From Streptomyces sp. R33 (lineage in GTDB: Bacteria > Actinomycetota > Actinomycetes > Streptomycetales > Streptomycetaceae): 64,000 nucleotides of DNA. Of the stretch, positions 51,838 to 60,500 are shown piece after piece (the first letter of the stretch is position 1; each line of letters starts with the position of its first letter). The position numbers and the translations under genes were made by a program. The stretch covers positions 3,973,501 through 4,037,500 of the forward strand of contig NZ_CP165727.1 of NCBI RefSeq assembly GCF_041200175.1. Direction: 5' to 3'. Under the pieces are notes generated by a model. The model did not search any database. It was not told the DNA's origin and saw nothing but the letters and a program-made list of their open reading frames with translations.

Positions 51838-52812
51838 ATGGCCGCTCTGGGATGGCTCACCCCCCGTAGGCGCTCCGCTACCGCGCGGAGCGTGCTGGCA
51901 GGCGAGGCCTCGGCCGAGGCCGCCCGCAAGACCGCGCAGGCCCGCGAGACGGAGGCCGGACCACCGGCCGGGCCCGAGGGGGCCGCGGCGCAGGCAGCCG
52001 GGCAAGCGGAACCGGCCGAGCCCGAGTTCCCCGTCGCCGGCGACGACCTCGCCGCCGCCTTCTTCGACCTCGACAACACCGTCATGCAGGGCGCCGCGAT
52101 CTTCCACTTCGGCCGCGGCCTCTACAAGCGGGAGTTCTTCCACCGCCGCGAACTCGCCCGCTTCGCCTGGCAGCAGGCCTGGTTCCGGCTCGCCGGGGTC
52201 GAGGACCCCGAGCACATGCAGGACGCCCGCGACAGCGCCCTCTCCATCGTCAAGGGCCACAAGGTCTGCGAACTCATGGCGATCGGCGAGGAGATCTACG
52301 ACGAGTACATGGCCGAGCGGATCTGGCCGGGCACCCGCGCCCTCGCCCAGGCCCACCTCGACGCCGGCCAGAAGGTCTGGCTCGTCACGGCCGCACCCGT
52401 CGAGACCGCCACGATCATCGCCCGCCGGCTCGGCCTGACCGGCGCGCTCGGCACGGTCGCCGAGTCCGTCGACGGCATCTACACCGGCCGGCTCGTCGGC
52501 GAGCCCCTGCACGGGCCCGCGAAGGCCGAGGCGGTCCGCGCGCTGGCCGCCGCCGAGGGGCTCGATCTCGAACGCTGCGCCGCGTACTCCGATTCGCACA
52601 ACGACATTCCGATGCTGTCGCTGGTCGGGCATCCGTACGCGATCAATCCCGACACAAAACTGCGCAAGCATGCCCGGGCACACGACTGGCGACTGCGCGA
52701 CTATCGGACCGGCCGCAAGGCCGTGAAGGTCGGCGTCCCGGCCGCCGCCGGCGTCGGCGCGATCGCAGGCGGCGCAGCCGCCGCCATCGCCCTGCACCGC
52801 CGCCGCAAGTAG
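51838..52812 (+). CDS. HAD-IB family phosphatase (SerB-like)
   Basis: The 324-residue protein has an Ala-rich N-terminal tail to about residue 70, then the HAD nucleophile motif FFDLDNTV, a C1 cap helical region, the Ser/Thr motif LVTAAP, the Lys in 'GPAKAEAV', and YSDSHNDIPML with the metal Asp pair. A C-terminal hydrophobic helix (about 297-318) suggests membrane attachment. It is related to phosphoserine phosphatase-like HAD-IB proteins; the substrate is unknown. Confidence 0.9.
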   Translation: MAALGWLTPRRRSATARSVLAGEASAEAARKTAQARETEAGPPAGPEGAAAQAAGQAEPAEPEFPVAGDDLAAAFFDLDNTVMQGAAIFHFGRGLYKREFFHRRELARFAWQQAWFRLAGVEDPEHMQDARDSALSIVKGHKVCELMAIGEEIYDEYMAERIWPGTRALAQAHLDAGQKVWLVTAAPVETATIIARRLGLTGALGTVAESVDGIYTGRLVGEPLHGPAKAEAVRALAAAEGLDLERCAAYSDSHNDIPMLSLVGHPYAINPDTKLRKHARAHDWRLRDYRTGRKAVKVGVPAAAGVGAIAGGAAAAIALHRRRK

Positions 52813-53220
52813 CCGCTCCCGCCGGCCGCCCGGGCCGCAGCCCGGCTTCCGCCTGCGCCGGAGCCGCCCTTCGGCCCGCCGGGGCCGCCCTCCGCGGGTT
52901 CCCGGCCCGCTGAGCCGCGGGCATTCCCCTCTTCTACCCCCGCGCCCCACGCGGCACTCCCGCATGCCCGACTCGGTCGCGAGCCAGCGTGGAAGCGTCC
53001 ATTCCGCGTATTTAACCGATCAAGAATCGATCACCAACTGCGACTGAATATGCCTTCGACACGCAACAGAAGTGTCGGAATCGGCGATTTGAGCAACTGG
53101 GTGTAGCGCTGCCTGTACGAAGCGTTATTCTCCTCAAACGCATGCCACCGGCCATCTGTCGCCACGACGGGTGAACGGTCCCGCACTGCACGTGATGGAA
53201 GCTCTGCCTCTGGGAGTCCC
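52813..53220. other. intergenic region upstream of bldN
   Basis: The first ~160 nt are GC-rich with no gene. From about 52,990 to 53,160 the DNA is clearly richer in A/T (for example GCGTATTTAACCGATCAAG and CGTTATTCTCC), as expected for the bldN promoter region, which in S. coelicolor is bound by BldD. I could not place a specific operator. Confidence 0.6.
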
Positions 53221-54036
53221 GTGTACCCACCTGTCGGGGTTGACGCCTCGGGCCTGGCTACGCTGCGCGCAACGGTCCTCGACCACCTGCGCGGCTTCGT
53301 CCCCACCGCGTACGCCGTCCCCGCCTTCGCCGCCGCGGTCCCTGCCGGCCTCGGCCCGGCCGGTCCTTGCTATGCCCTGACCGACGGCGGAGCGACGGTG
53401 GGCAGACGCGGTCGTACGGGGGGAGGCTCCGGCGCCGCCGCCACCGGCACGAGCGCGCCCGCCGCACGCCGCCCCACCGCGGACAGCGACCAGGCCCGCA
53501 TGATGGACCTGGTCGAACGCGCCCAGGCCGGCGAGGCCGAGGCCTTCGGCCGGCTGTACGACCAGTACAGCGACACGGTCTACCGCTACATCTACTACCG
53601 CGTCGGCGGCAAGGCGACCGCGGAGGACCTCACCAGTGAGACCTTCCTGCGCGCGCTGCGCCGCATCTCCACCTTCACCTGGCAGGGCCGCGACTTCGGC
53701 GCCTGGCTCGTCACGATCGCCCGCAACCTGGTCGCGGACCACTTCAAGTCCAGCCGCTTCCGCCTGGAAGTGACCACGGGCGAGATGCTGGACGCGAACG
53801 AGGTGGAACGATCCCCCGAGGACTCGGTCCTGGAGTCCCTCTCCAACGCCGCCCTGCTGGAAGCCGTACGCAAGCTCAATCCCCAGCAGCAGGAGTGCGT
53901 GACCCTGCGCTTCCTCCAGGGCCTGTCGGTCGCCGAGACCGCCCGGGTGATGGGGAAGAACGAGGGCGCCATCAAGACGCTCCAGTACCGGGCGGTCCGC
54001 ACCCTGGCCCGCCTGCTCCCGGACGACGCCCGCTGA
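53221..54036 (+). CDS. bldN: ECF sigma factor BldN
   Basis: BldN directs transcription of aerial-growth genes, including bldM and chaplins. The 271-residue protein has sigma region 2 (FGRLYDQYSDTVYRYIYYRVGGKATAEDLTSETF split over about 120-150) and region 4 (LNPQQQECVTLRFLQGLSVAETARVMG; about 220-250). The first ~90 residues, starting VYPPVGVDASGLATLRATVL, are the N-terminal extension characteristic of BldN, which in S. coelicolor is cut off to activate the proprotein. The GTG has GGGAG upstream. rsbN follows. Confidence 0.96.
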   Translation: MYPPVGVDASGLATLRATVLDHLRGFVPTAYAVPAFAAAVPAGLGPAGPCYALTDGGATVGRRGRTGGGSGAAATGTSAPAARRPTADSDQARMMDLVERAQAGEAEAFGRLYDQYSDTVYRYIYYRVGGKATAEDLTSETFLRALRRISTFTWQGRDFGAWLVTIARNLVADHFKSSRFRLEVTTGEMLDANEVERSPEDSVLESLSNAALLEAVRKLNPQQQECVTLRFLQGLSVAETARVMGKNEGAIKTLQYRAVRTLARLLPDDAR

Positions 54037-54187
54037 CCTGCGACCGGCCCCGCACCACCGCCACCGGGCGCCTCCACCCGCGGCGGCCCCTCCCATGCCG
54101 CGCACACCCCCCGCACCGTCCGACCCTCCTGACAATCCACACAACCGGTGACCCCTCGATGACGCTGTGGTCCGATCATCCTTCGTC

Positions 54188-54216
54188 CGTAACCCAAGTG
54201 CCGCGCCGCTCGTTGT
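54188..54216 (+). promoter_or_regulatory. candidate sigma-BldN promoter for rsbN
   Basis: CGTAAC (54188-54193) and CGTTGT (54211-54216) are 17 nt apart, close to the -35/-10 pattern reported for BldN-dependent promoters. The 310-nt gap between bldN and rsbN holds this and no gene. Transcription would start about 120 nt upstream of rsbN. Confidence 0.6.
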
Positions 54217-54346
54217 GCGGAATGCAGGCTCCCTGTGGACACGCCCTGCCCGAAGCCGCTCACTCGAAAGTGTGGATGTGCTCAAGGAAGGCAACCTTCC
54301 GGACACCTTGGGGAGTCGATCGTCATGACGAGAGGAGGTGCCGCCA

Positions 54347-55546
54347 GTGATCGCGAACGTGACTCCGCACCGGCGGGCGAACGCCTTCGCCCAGGCCCTG
54401 GAGGATCGGACCCCATCCGACCTTTCGGAACCGGACCCGGCGGCCGAGCAGTCCGAGGCACCTGCCGAACCTGCCGACCACGACCGGTTGTTGGCCCTGG
54501 CGAGCGCGCTCGGCGAAAGAATGCCGCGCCCAGTGCTGGACCCCGAGGTCAAAGTGGTGCAACGAGCCCAGCTCGTGGCCGCCATGGAGGCCATGGTGAT
54601 GGAAGAGAGGGCCGGGGGCGGTGCCGCCCCGGACCCTCAAGTGCCCGAGCAGCGGACCGGCCGCGGCGCCCACCGGGCGACCTCGCTCCGGAAATTGCGG
54701 CCCCGCTCCCGCTGGTCCAAGGGCATCGCAGCGGGCGGCCTCACCGTAGGTGTGGCCGCGGGGGCCTTCAGCGGCGTGGCCGCTGCCAGCACGGACGCCC
54801 TGCCCGGTGACTCCCTCTACCCGATCAAACGGGGCATGGAGGATCTGAAGCTCGGCATGGCCGACGAAGACGCGGACCGCGGCGAGCTCTATCTGGACCA
54901 GGCCTCCAACCGCCTGTCGGAGGCCCGCAGGCTGATGGAGCGCGGGCGGACGGGCGTACTGGACCACGAGTCGCTCGGCGAGATCCGCCGGGCCCTGGCG
55001 GGCATGAAGCACGACGCGGCGGAGGGCCACCGGCTCCTCCAGGCGGCCTACGAACGGGACGGCTCGCTCGGCCCGATCCAGGCACTGTCGTCGTTCTCCC
55101 GCTCGCACCGCGACGCGTGGGGCCGGCTCCGGGACAAGCTCCCGGCGCAGCTCACCGATGTGGGCGGGGAGGTCGAGTCGGTCTTCCAGGCCATAGACGA
55201 TGACGTGGCGCCGCTCCAGAACCTGCTCCCGAAGCCCCCGGAGCAGAACCGCAGCGGTACCGGAGCCCCGGCCAAGCCGAGCGCTCCGGCCGGGCAGCAC
55301 CAGTCCGCACCGGCTGCGGGCGCGCCCTCGGCCAGCCCGACCCCGCCAGCGACCACCAGCGGCAAGCCCTCACCGGCTCCCGGCGGCCTCCTGGGCGGCA
55401 CCGGCGACCTCCTGCACCCGCCCGCGGGGCAGAACACCCCGGGGGCCTCGTCCTCCCCGGAGCACGTCCAGCCGGACATCACCCTGCCGCCCCTCCTCCC
55501 GGGCCTCCTCCCGGGCCTGGGGCTCAAGGCGGAGGACGCCGAGTAG
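54347..55546 (+). CDS. rsbN: anti-sigma factor RsbN
   Basis: The 399-residue membrane protein holds BldN inactive. Its N-terminal cytoplasmic part (to about 125) is acidic and helical (RANAFAQALEDR). One membrane helix follows (about 128-148), then a DUF5667-type extracellular helical domain (LPGDSLYPIKRGMEDL to about 285), and a long Pro/Ser/Ala-rich tail. I chose the GTG at 54347 (AGAGGAGG 9 nt upstream) over the one at 54338. It directly follows bldN and has its own candidate BldN-dependent promoter, a feedback loop. Confidence 0.93.
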   Translation: MIANVTPHRRANAFAQALEDRTPSDLSEPDPAAEQSEAPAEPADHDRLLALASALGERMPRPVLDPEVKVVQRAQLVAAMEAMVMEERAGGGAAPDPQVPEQRTGRGAHRATSLRKLRPRSRWSKGIAAGGLTVGVAAGAFSGVAAASTDALPGDSLYPIKRGMEDLKLGMADEDADRGELYLDQASNRLSEARRLMERGRTGVLDHESLGEIRRALAGMKHDAAEGHRLLQAAYERDGSLGPIQALSSFSRSHRDAWGRLRDKLPAQLTDVGGEVESVFQAIDDDVAPLQNLLPKPPEQNRSGTGAPAKPSAPAGQHQSAPAAGAPSASPTPPATTSGKPSPAPGGLLGGTGDLLHPPAGQNTPGASSSPEHVQPDITLPPLLPGLLPGLGLKAEDAE

Positions 55547-55560
55547 CAGCGGGAACGGCC

Positions 55561-55596
55561 GCAGGCCCTCACCCCCGAACAGGGGTGAGGGCCTGC
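55561..55596. terminator. bidirectional terminator between rsbN and the acyltransferase gene
   Basis: Perfect 15-bp arms (55561-55575 and 55582-55596) with a 6-nt loop lie between the convergent stops. Confidence 0.85.
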
Positions 55597-55627
55597 GCCA
55601 TGAAACGCACTCAGAAGAACAACGAAC

Positions 55628-56620
55628 TCAGAAGAACACGGACCGCCGCTGCACCAGCAGTTTGTACAAGGTGTGCTGGATCTGCTCGCGGACCTCGTCC
55701 GTCAGGTTGAACATCAGCATCGGGTCCTCCGCCGCCTCCGGCGGATACCCGTCCGTCGCGATCGGCTCGCCGAACTGGATCGTCCACTTCGTCGGCAGCG
55801 GCACCGCCCCCAGCGGCCCCAGCCACGGGAACGTCGGCGTGATCGGGAAGTACGGAACCCCCAGCAGCCGCGCCAGCGTCTTCGCGTTGCCGACCATCGG
55901 GTAGATCTCCTCCGCCCCCACGATCGAGCACGGCACGATCGGCGTCCCCGCCCGCAGGGCCGTCGACACGAACCCGCCCCGCCCGAACCGCTGCAGCTTG
56001 TACCGGTCTCCGAAGGGCTTCCCTATCCCCTTGAAGCCCTCCGGCATCACCCCGACCAGTTCCCCCGCCTCGAGCAGCCGCTGCGCGTCCTCCGAGCACG
56101 CCAGCGTGTGCCCGGCCTTGCGTGCCAGCTCGTTCACCACCGGCAGCATGAACACCAGGTCCGCCGCCAGCAGCCGCAGGTGCCGCTGCGCCGGGTGGTG
56201 GTCGTGGACCGCCACCTGCATCATCAGCCCGTCCAGCGGCAGCGTCCCGGAGTGGTTCGCCACGATCAGCGCCCCGCCCTCGGCCGGGATGTTCTCGATG
56301 CCCTTGACCTCGACCCGGAAGTACTTGTCGAACAGCGGCCGCATCAGGGACATCAGGACCTGGTCCGTCAGTTCCTTGTCGTAGCCGAACTCGTCGACCT
56401 CGTAGTCCCCGGTGACCCGCCTCCGCAGGAACGCCAGCCCGCCGGCGATCCGCCGGTCCCACGCGGCCCCGCCGGACCTCACGGGAGCGGGCTCCGGCGC
56501 GGCCGGCTCCGCGGCCTCCGCCACCGGCTCCGGCGCGGGCACCGCCCGTACTCTCCGGGTCCCGGCGCCCCGCCGGCGCGGCCGGTCCTCGTCGAACGGA
56601 ATGACCTTGGCATCCGCCAC
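55628..56620 (-). CDS. lysophospholipid acyltransferase family protein (PlsC-like)
   Basis: The 330-residue protein has an Ala/Pro/Arg-rich N-terminus (about 1-45) and a PlsC-type domain with ANHSGTLPLDG (HX4D catalytic motif near residue 120), the GVMPEGFKGIGKPF substrate-binding stretch, and TPIVPCSIVGAEEIYP. It likely acylates a membrane lipid or a lipid-linked compound. Its GTG overlaps the epimerase stop by one base, so the two form an operon. Confidence 0.9.
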   Translation of the reverse strand: MADAKVIPFDEDRPRRRGAGTRRVRAVPAPEPVAEAAEPAAPEPAPVRSGGAAWDRRIAGGLAFLRRRVTGDYEVDEFGYDKELTDQVLMSLMRPLFDKYFRVEVKGIENIPAEGGALIVANHSGTLPLDGLMMQVAVHDHHPAQRHLRLLAADLVFMLPVVNELARKAGHTLACSEDAQRLLEAGELVGVMPEGFKGIGKPFGDRYKLQRFGRGGFVSTALRAGTPIVPCSIVGAEEIYPMVGNAKTLARLLGVPYFPITPTFPWLGPLGAVPLPTKWTIQFGEPIATDGYPPEAAEDPMLMFNLTDEVREQIQHTLYKLLVQRRSVFF

Positions 56621-57705
56621 TATCGCTGCGCTCCCTCTTCGGCTCCGGCAACCCCGACGTTCACGTTCAGGCCGTCCACCTTCAGCGCGGCGGCCACCCG
56701 GTCCACGGCCTGCCCCGCGCGCTCCGGCGGCAGCAGCCCGTTCCCCCGGCTGCGCGCGAAATCGGCGAAGGTCTCGGCGGTCGTGTACATCGGCTTGAAT
56801 CCCAGCACCTCCCGCATCTGGGAAGTCTCCACGACCCGCCCGTGCGTGAGGAGTCTGATCTGCTCCGGCGAGAAATCGGTGACCCCCACCGCCCGCAGTG
56901 CCGACCCGACCCACGTCACCGCGGGCAGCAGCAGCGGCACCGTCGGCCGCCCCAGCCTCCGCGCGCACTGCGACAGCAGCAGCACCCCGTCACCCGCGAT
57001 GTTGAAGGTCCCGCTGTTCAGCGTCCCGCGCTGCGGCTCGGCCGCCGCCAGCCGCAGCACGTCCAGCACGTCGTCCTCGTGGACGAACTGCAGCCGCGGG
57101 TCGTACCCCAGCACCGTCGGCATCACCGACATCGAGAAGTACTCGGCGAGCGAGGAGTCCGCGTACGGCCCCAGGATGTTCGCGAACCGCAGCACGCACA
57201 CCGCCACGTCGGGCCGCCTGCGCGCGAAGCCCCGTACGTACGACTCGACCTCGACGGCGTCCTTGCCGAAGCCCGCCGCCGGCAGCGACTTGGGCTGCGT
57301 GGTCTCCGTGAAGACGGCCGGATCCCGCGGGGCGCCCCCGTACACGCTCGTGCTGGACTTCACCACCAGCCGCCGTACCGTCGGCGACTTCTGGCAGGCC
57401 CCCAGCAGCTGCATCGTCCCGATGACGTTGGTCTCCTTGACGGCGCTCCCCGCGCCGCCCGGCCCCGCCCCGCTCCCGGTCACGGCGAGATGGACCACCG
57501 TGTCCACGGCGTGCTCGGCGAGCACCCGGGCGATGGACGACTGCCGGATGTCCGTCCGGACGAACTCCGCCGAGCCCAGCCGGTGCGGCGGCGCGACCGC
57601 ATCGACCGCGATGACCCGCTCGACCTCAGGATCACGCTGGACCCGCCGCACGAAGCGGCCCCCCAGCTGCCGGGCTGCCCCGGTAACGAGCACGACCTTC
57701 CCCAC
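56620..57705 (-). CDS. NAD-dependent epimerase/dehydratase (extended SDR)
   Basis: The 361-residue protein has the N-terminal Rossmann motif TGAARQLGGRF, VVHLAVTGS, a catalytic-type region with KSSTSVYGG, and a C-terminal substrate domain. The usual YxxxK pair is not clear, so the reaction is uncertain. It is the first gene of the epimerase-acyltransferase unit, a pair usual in Streptomyces next to bldN. Confidence 0.88.
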   Translation of the reverse strand: MGKVVLVTGAARQLGGRFVRRVQRDPEVERVIAVDAVAPPHRLGSAEFVRTDIRQSSIARVLAEHAVDTVVHLAVTGSGAGPGGAGSAVKETNVIGTMQLLGACQKSPTVRRLVVKSSTSVYGGAPRDPAVFTETTQPKSLPAAGFGKDAVEVESYVRGFARRRPDVAVCVLRFANILGPYADSSLAEYFSMSVMPTVLGYDPRLQFVHEDDVLDVLRLAAAEPQRGTLNSGTFNIAGDGVLLLSQCARRLGRPTVPLLLPAVTWVGSALRAVGVTDFSPEQIRLLTHGRVVETSQMREVLGFKPMYTTAETFADFARSRGNGLLPPERAGQAVDRVAAALKVDGLNVNVGVAGAEEGAQR

Positions 57706-57740
57706 GAGCTCAGCGCCTTCCTCGTCGTCCCCCGGCTACA

Positions 57741-57779
57741 CCGCAGCCCCTCCACCAAAGGATGGTGGAGGGGCTGCGG
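57741..57779. terminator. terminator after the small basic protein gene
   Basis: Perfect 16-bp arms (57741-57756 and 57764-57779) with a 7-nt loop lie 20 nt past the stop of the 32-residue gene on the minus strand. Confidence 0.88.
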
Positions 57780-57799
57780 AGAACACGTACAGCTGCCGT

Positions 57800-57898
57800 T
57801 TACTTCTTGTTACGGCGCTGGACGCGGGTGCGCTTGAGCAGCTTGCGGTGCTTCTTCTTGGCCATCCGCTTACGCCGCTTCTTGATAACAGAGCCCAC
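57800..57898 (-). CDS. AURKAIP1/COX24 domain protein, 32 residues
   Basis: The product, MGSVIKKRRKRMAKKKHRKL followed by LKRTRVQRRNKK, is extremely basic. It matches the small COX24-type proteins of actinobacteria, homologous to the mitochondrial ribosomal protein mS38; the mycobacterial form is reported to be a ribosome component (bS22). A ribosomal location is therefore likely. The GTG has GAGGG upstream. Confidence 0.92.
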   Translation of the reverse strand: MGSVIKKRRKRMAKKKHRKLLKRTRVQRRNKK

Positions 57899-58050
57899 GA
57901 CTACCCTCGCTCACTTCTCGGAACATCCCCGCGCCAGCGGGGAACGGTGCGGGGCGTCTGGGCCCACACGACCTACGTCGGCCTAGCCTACCCGCCCGAG
58001 CTCTGAGCCTGTAATCCGAGGGGTTCGGAGAGTTCGCCGGAGCTTCAGTC

Positions 58051-58260
58051 TCAGGCCGACTCCACCCCCACGTAGGACTCTCGGAGGTACTCGTGAACCG
58101 CGTTCTCGGGGACCCGGAAGGACCGGCCCACCCGGATTGCGGGCAGATGACCGTTGTGCACCAGCCGGTACACGGTCATCTTCGACACTCGCATCACCGA
58201 GGCAACCTCTGCCACGGTCAGGAACACGACCTCGCTGAGAGGCCTCTCGCCAGCAGCCAT
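58051..58260 (-). CDS. bdtA: excisionase-type HTH protein, likely BdtA
   Basis: The 69-residue protein is a MerR/excisionase-like winged helix: FLTVAEVASVMRVSKMTVYRL, then HLPAIRVGRSFRVPENAVHEYL. A gene of this kind lies close to bldN in S. coelicolor and is the BldD target bdtA; position and sequence fit, but I name it from memory of synteny. The family is DNA-binding with an unknown regulon. It is 152 nt upstream of the COX24-type gene. Confidence 0.85.
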   Translation of the reverse strand: MAAGERPLSEVVFLTVAEVASVMRVSKMTVYRLVHNGHLPAIRVGRSFRVPENAVHEYLRESYVGVESA

Positions 58261-58374
58261 GACACACCTTGACCTTCCGCGCATGACGGGCACCGGCTTC
58301 CCCTCCGGTTACTCCTCGTCGTCGCACGCTCACTCCCCAGAGTAGGGGCGTGTGATACGAGTGGGGAAGAGGAG

Positions 58375-59205
58375 CTACGGCCACTCCTGCGCACCCGGCA
58401 GGCTCGCCCGATCGAGTAGATACCGAATGAGCGGTCTGTAGTAGTCCGCGCGCACCGCGTCATCAAGCGGAACAGTCACCGCCACCCGCCCCTCCGCCTC
58501 GCCGACGAACAGTGCCGGGTCGTCCGTATCCGCCAGCCCGATCGCCTCCACACCGAGCTGACCTGCACCGCAGACCCACCCGTGATCCCCCACCACCAGT
58601 TCCGGCAACGGCCCGCCGGCCTCCGCGAGCGCCCCGAGCGCGATCCGAACCGGCAGGGGTGAATGGGTGTGCGCGCCGGTTGCACTCCCCGGCGGCCGCG
58701 CGCCGGGTTCCCGCACCAACGCGACTCCCCGTACGTAATCGATGCTGTGCCTGCGTACGCCGAACCGGGTCGCCATGTCGACCCCGGCCCCCTGCGCCGG
58801 AGTGAGCACAACACATCCCACCGCCGACAGGGCCCGCGCCAAACTGGCGTAGAACCCCAGGAGACGATGCGGATGCCCCGTCCCGAACAACACGGGCGAC
58901 CGCGCCCCGGCCGCCTCGCCCAGCCGCTGCGCGAACGCCTCCAGCGCCGCCAGCGTCAGCTCCGGATCGATCACGTCCGGCCCGCTGACGTGCGCGGGAT
59001 CCGCCGAGACCCCGCACTTGTCCGCCATCAGCCTCAGCAGGTCACCCTCGCCCCAGCCCCACTCCGGATCCAGCCCCAGCAGCACCCGCGGATCCCGCGC
59101 CGCGAACAACCGGTAACTGCGCAGGCTCTCCTCCCGCGAGGTCGCGACGGGCCCGGCCAACCGGGCGGCCAGCAGATGCGCACGCAGCGCGCCGGTGCTC
59201 AACAC
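58375..59205 (-). CDS. phosphatase-like protein, unknown
   Basis: The 276-residue protein is a type commonly labelled phosphatase in Streptomyces. It has SREESLRSYRLFAARDPRV, GTGHPHRLLGFY, HTHSPLPVR, and GDHGWVCGAGQLG near residue 215, with several His/Asp possibly binding metal. No standard phosphatase signature is complete. The start is uncertain: a GTG at 59205 has GGAGG with no spacing, and a GTG at 59223 is the alternative. Confidence 0.75.
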   Translation of the reverse strand: MLSTGALRAHLLAARLAGPVATSREESLRSYRLFAARDPRVLLGLDPEWGWGEGDLLRLMADKCGVSADPAHVSGPDVIDPELTLAALEAFAQRLGEAAGARSPVLFGTGHPHRLLGFYASLARALSAVGCVVLTPAQGAGVDMATRFGVRRHSIDYVRGVALVREPGARPPGSATGAHTHSPLPVRIALGALAEAGGPLPELVVGDHGWVCGAGQLGVEAIGLADTDDPALFVGEAEGRVAVTVPLDDAVRADYYRPLIRYLLDRASLPGAQEWP

Positions 59206-59321
59206 CCTCCGATGCTGCCGCACCGCACCTGGCGGATCATCAATTCCGGCGGACAGCCCCACACTTGGCGTAACAACCGGCGTAACGATGCATCACTGCT
59301 CCCAGGCCCCGAGCGCAGGCG

Positions 59322-60500
59322 TTACGTGAGCAGGCCACGCAACGGGAACACGGCCCGCCGGGTCGCCAGAACGGCCTGATCGATCCGGTCGGCCGGATCG
59401 TAGCCCGCCTCCCAGTCCCGCCACGCGACCGCCCGCCCGTCCGTCATCCGGGCCGGCGCCGGCTGCCGCGTCCGCGCGTACACCTCGTCCCGCCACACGT
59501 CCGGCACCACCGACTCCGGATCGACCGGACGGTGCGCCGCGATCCCCACCAGATGCGTCCACGACCGCGGCACGACGTCCACGACCGCGTACCCACCACC
59601 GCCCAGCGCCAGCCACCGGCCCCCCGCATGCTCGTGCGCGAGCCGGTGACACGCCTCCTGCACCGCCCGCTGCGCGTCCAGCGACACCGCCAGATGCGCG
59701 AGCGGGTCCTCGAAATGCGTGTCCGCCCCGTGCTGGGTCACCAGCACCTGTGGCCGGAAATCCGCCAACAGCTCCGGCACCGTCGCGTGGAAGGCCCGCA
59801 GCCACCCCTCGTCCCCGGTCCCGGCGGGCAGCGCCACGTTCACCGCCGAACCCTCCGCCGCCGGCCCGCCCGTCTCCTCCGGCCAGCCGGTCTGCGGGAA
59901 CAGCGTCCGCGGATGCTCGTGCAGGGAGACCGTCAGCACCCGCGGATCGTCCCAGAACGCCGCCTGGACCCCGTCCCCGTGGTGCACGTCCACATCCACG
60001 TACGCGACCCGCTCGGCCCCCAGCTCCAGCAGCCGCGCGATCGCCAGCGCCGCGTCGTTGTACACGCAGAACCCGGCCGCCCCGCCCGGCATCGCATGGT
60101 GCAGCCCGCCCGCGAAGTTCACCGCGTGCTCGGCCTCCCCGCGCCAGATCGCCTCCGCCGCCGCCACCGACTGGCCCGCGATCAGCGCGGAGGCCTCGTG
60201 CATCCCGTGGAAGGCCGGATCGTCCGTCGTCCCCAGCCCGTACGACCCGTCGGCCACGCGCGGATCCGCCGACACCTCGCGCACCGCGGCCACGTAGTCC
60301 TCCCGGTGGACCAGCCGCAGCGTGGAATCCCCCGCCGCGCGGGCCGCCCGTACCTCCATCTCCCGGTCCAGCCCGAAGGCACGCACCAGGCCCATGGTCA
60401 GCGCCAGGCGCACCGGGTCCATCGGATGGCTCGGTCCGAAGTCATACCTCGTTACCGCCTCGTCCCACATCAACAGCCCGGTCACCGGCTCGCCGCTCAT
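59322..60500 (-). CDS. acuC: AcuC-type histone-deacetylase-family protein
   Basis: The 392-residue protein has the class I HDAC fold with GGLHHAMPGGAAGFCVYND, the metal ligands in DVDVHHGDGVQ, and the GGGGY loop near residue 295. AcuC deacetylates acetyl-CoA synthetase in Bacillus and is common in actinomycetes. The start at 60500 overlaps the end of the MFS gene by 59 nt; an ATG at 60470 would reduce this. Confidence 0.93.
   Translation of the reverse strand: MSGEPVTGLLMWDEAVTRYDFGPSHPMDPVRLALTMGLVRAFGLDREMEVRAARAAGDSTLRLVHREDYVAAVREVSADPRVADGSYGLGTTDDPAFHGMHEASALIAGQSVAAAEAIWRGEAEHAVNFAGGLHHAMPGGAAGFCVYNDAALAIARLLELGAERVAYVDVDVHHGDGVQAAFWDDPRVLTVSLHEHPRTLFPQTGWPEETGGPAAEGSAVNVALPAGTGDEGWLRAFHATVPELLADFRPQVLVTQHGADTHFEDPLAHLAVSLDAQRAVQEACHRLAHEHAGGRWLALGGGGYAVVDVVPRSWTHLVGIAAHRPVDPESVVPDVWRDEVYARTRQPAPARMTDGRAVAWRDWEAGYDPADRIDQAVLATRRAVFPLRGLLT

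Noticed and set aside
58051..58260. Naming the small HTH protein BldC
   Set aside because: BldC is also a small MerR-like protein, but the recognition region here (MRVSKMTVYRLVHNG) and the position near bldN fit the BdtA-type excisionase protein, not BldC.
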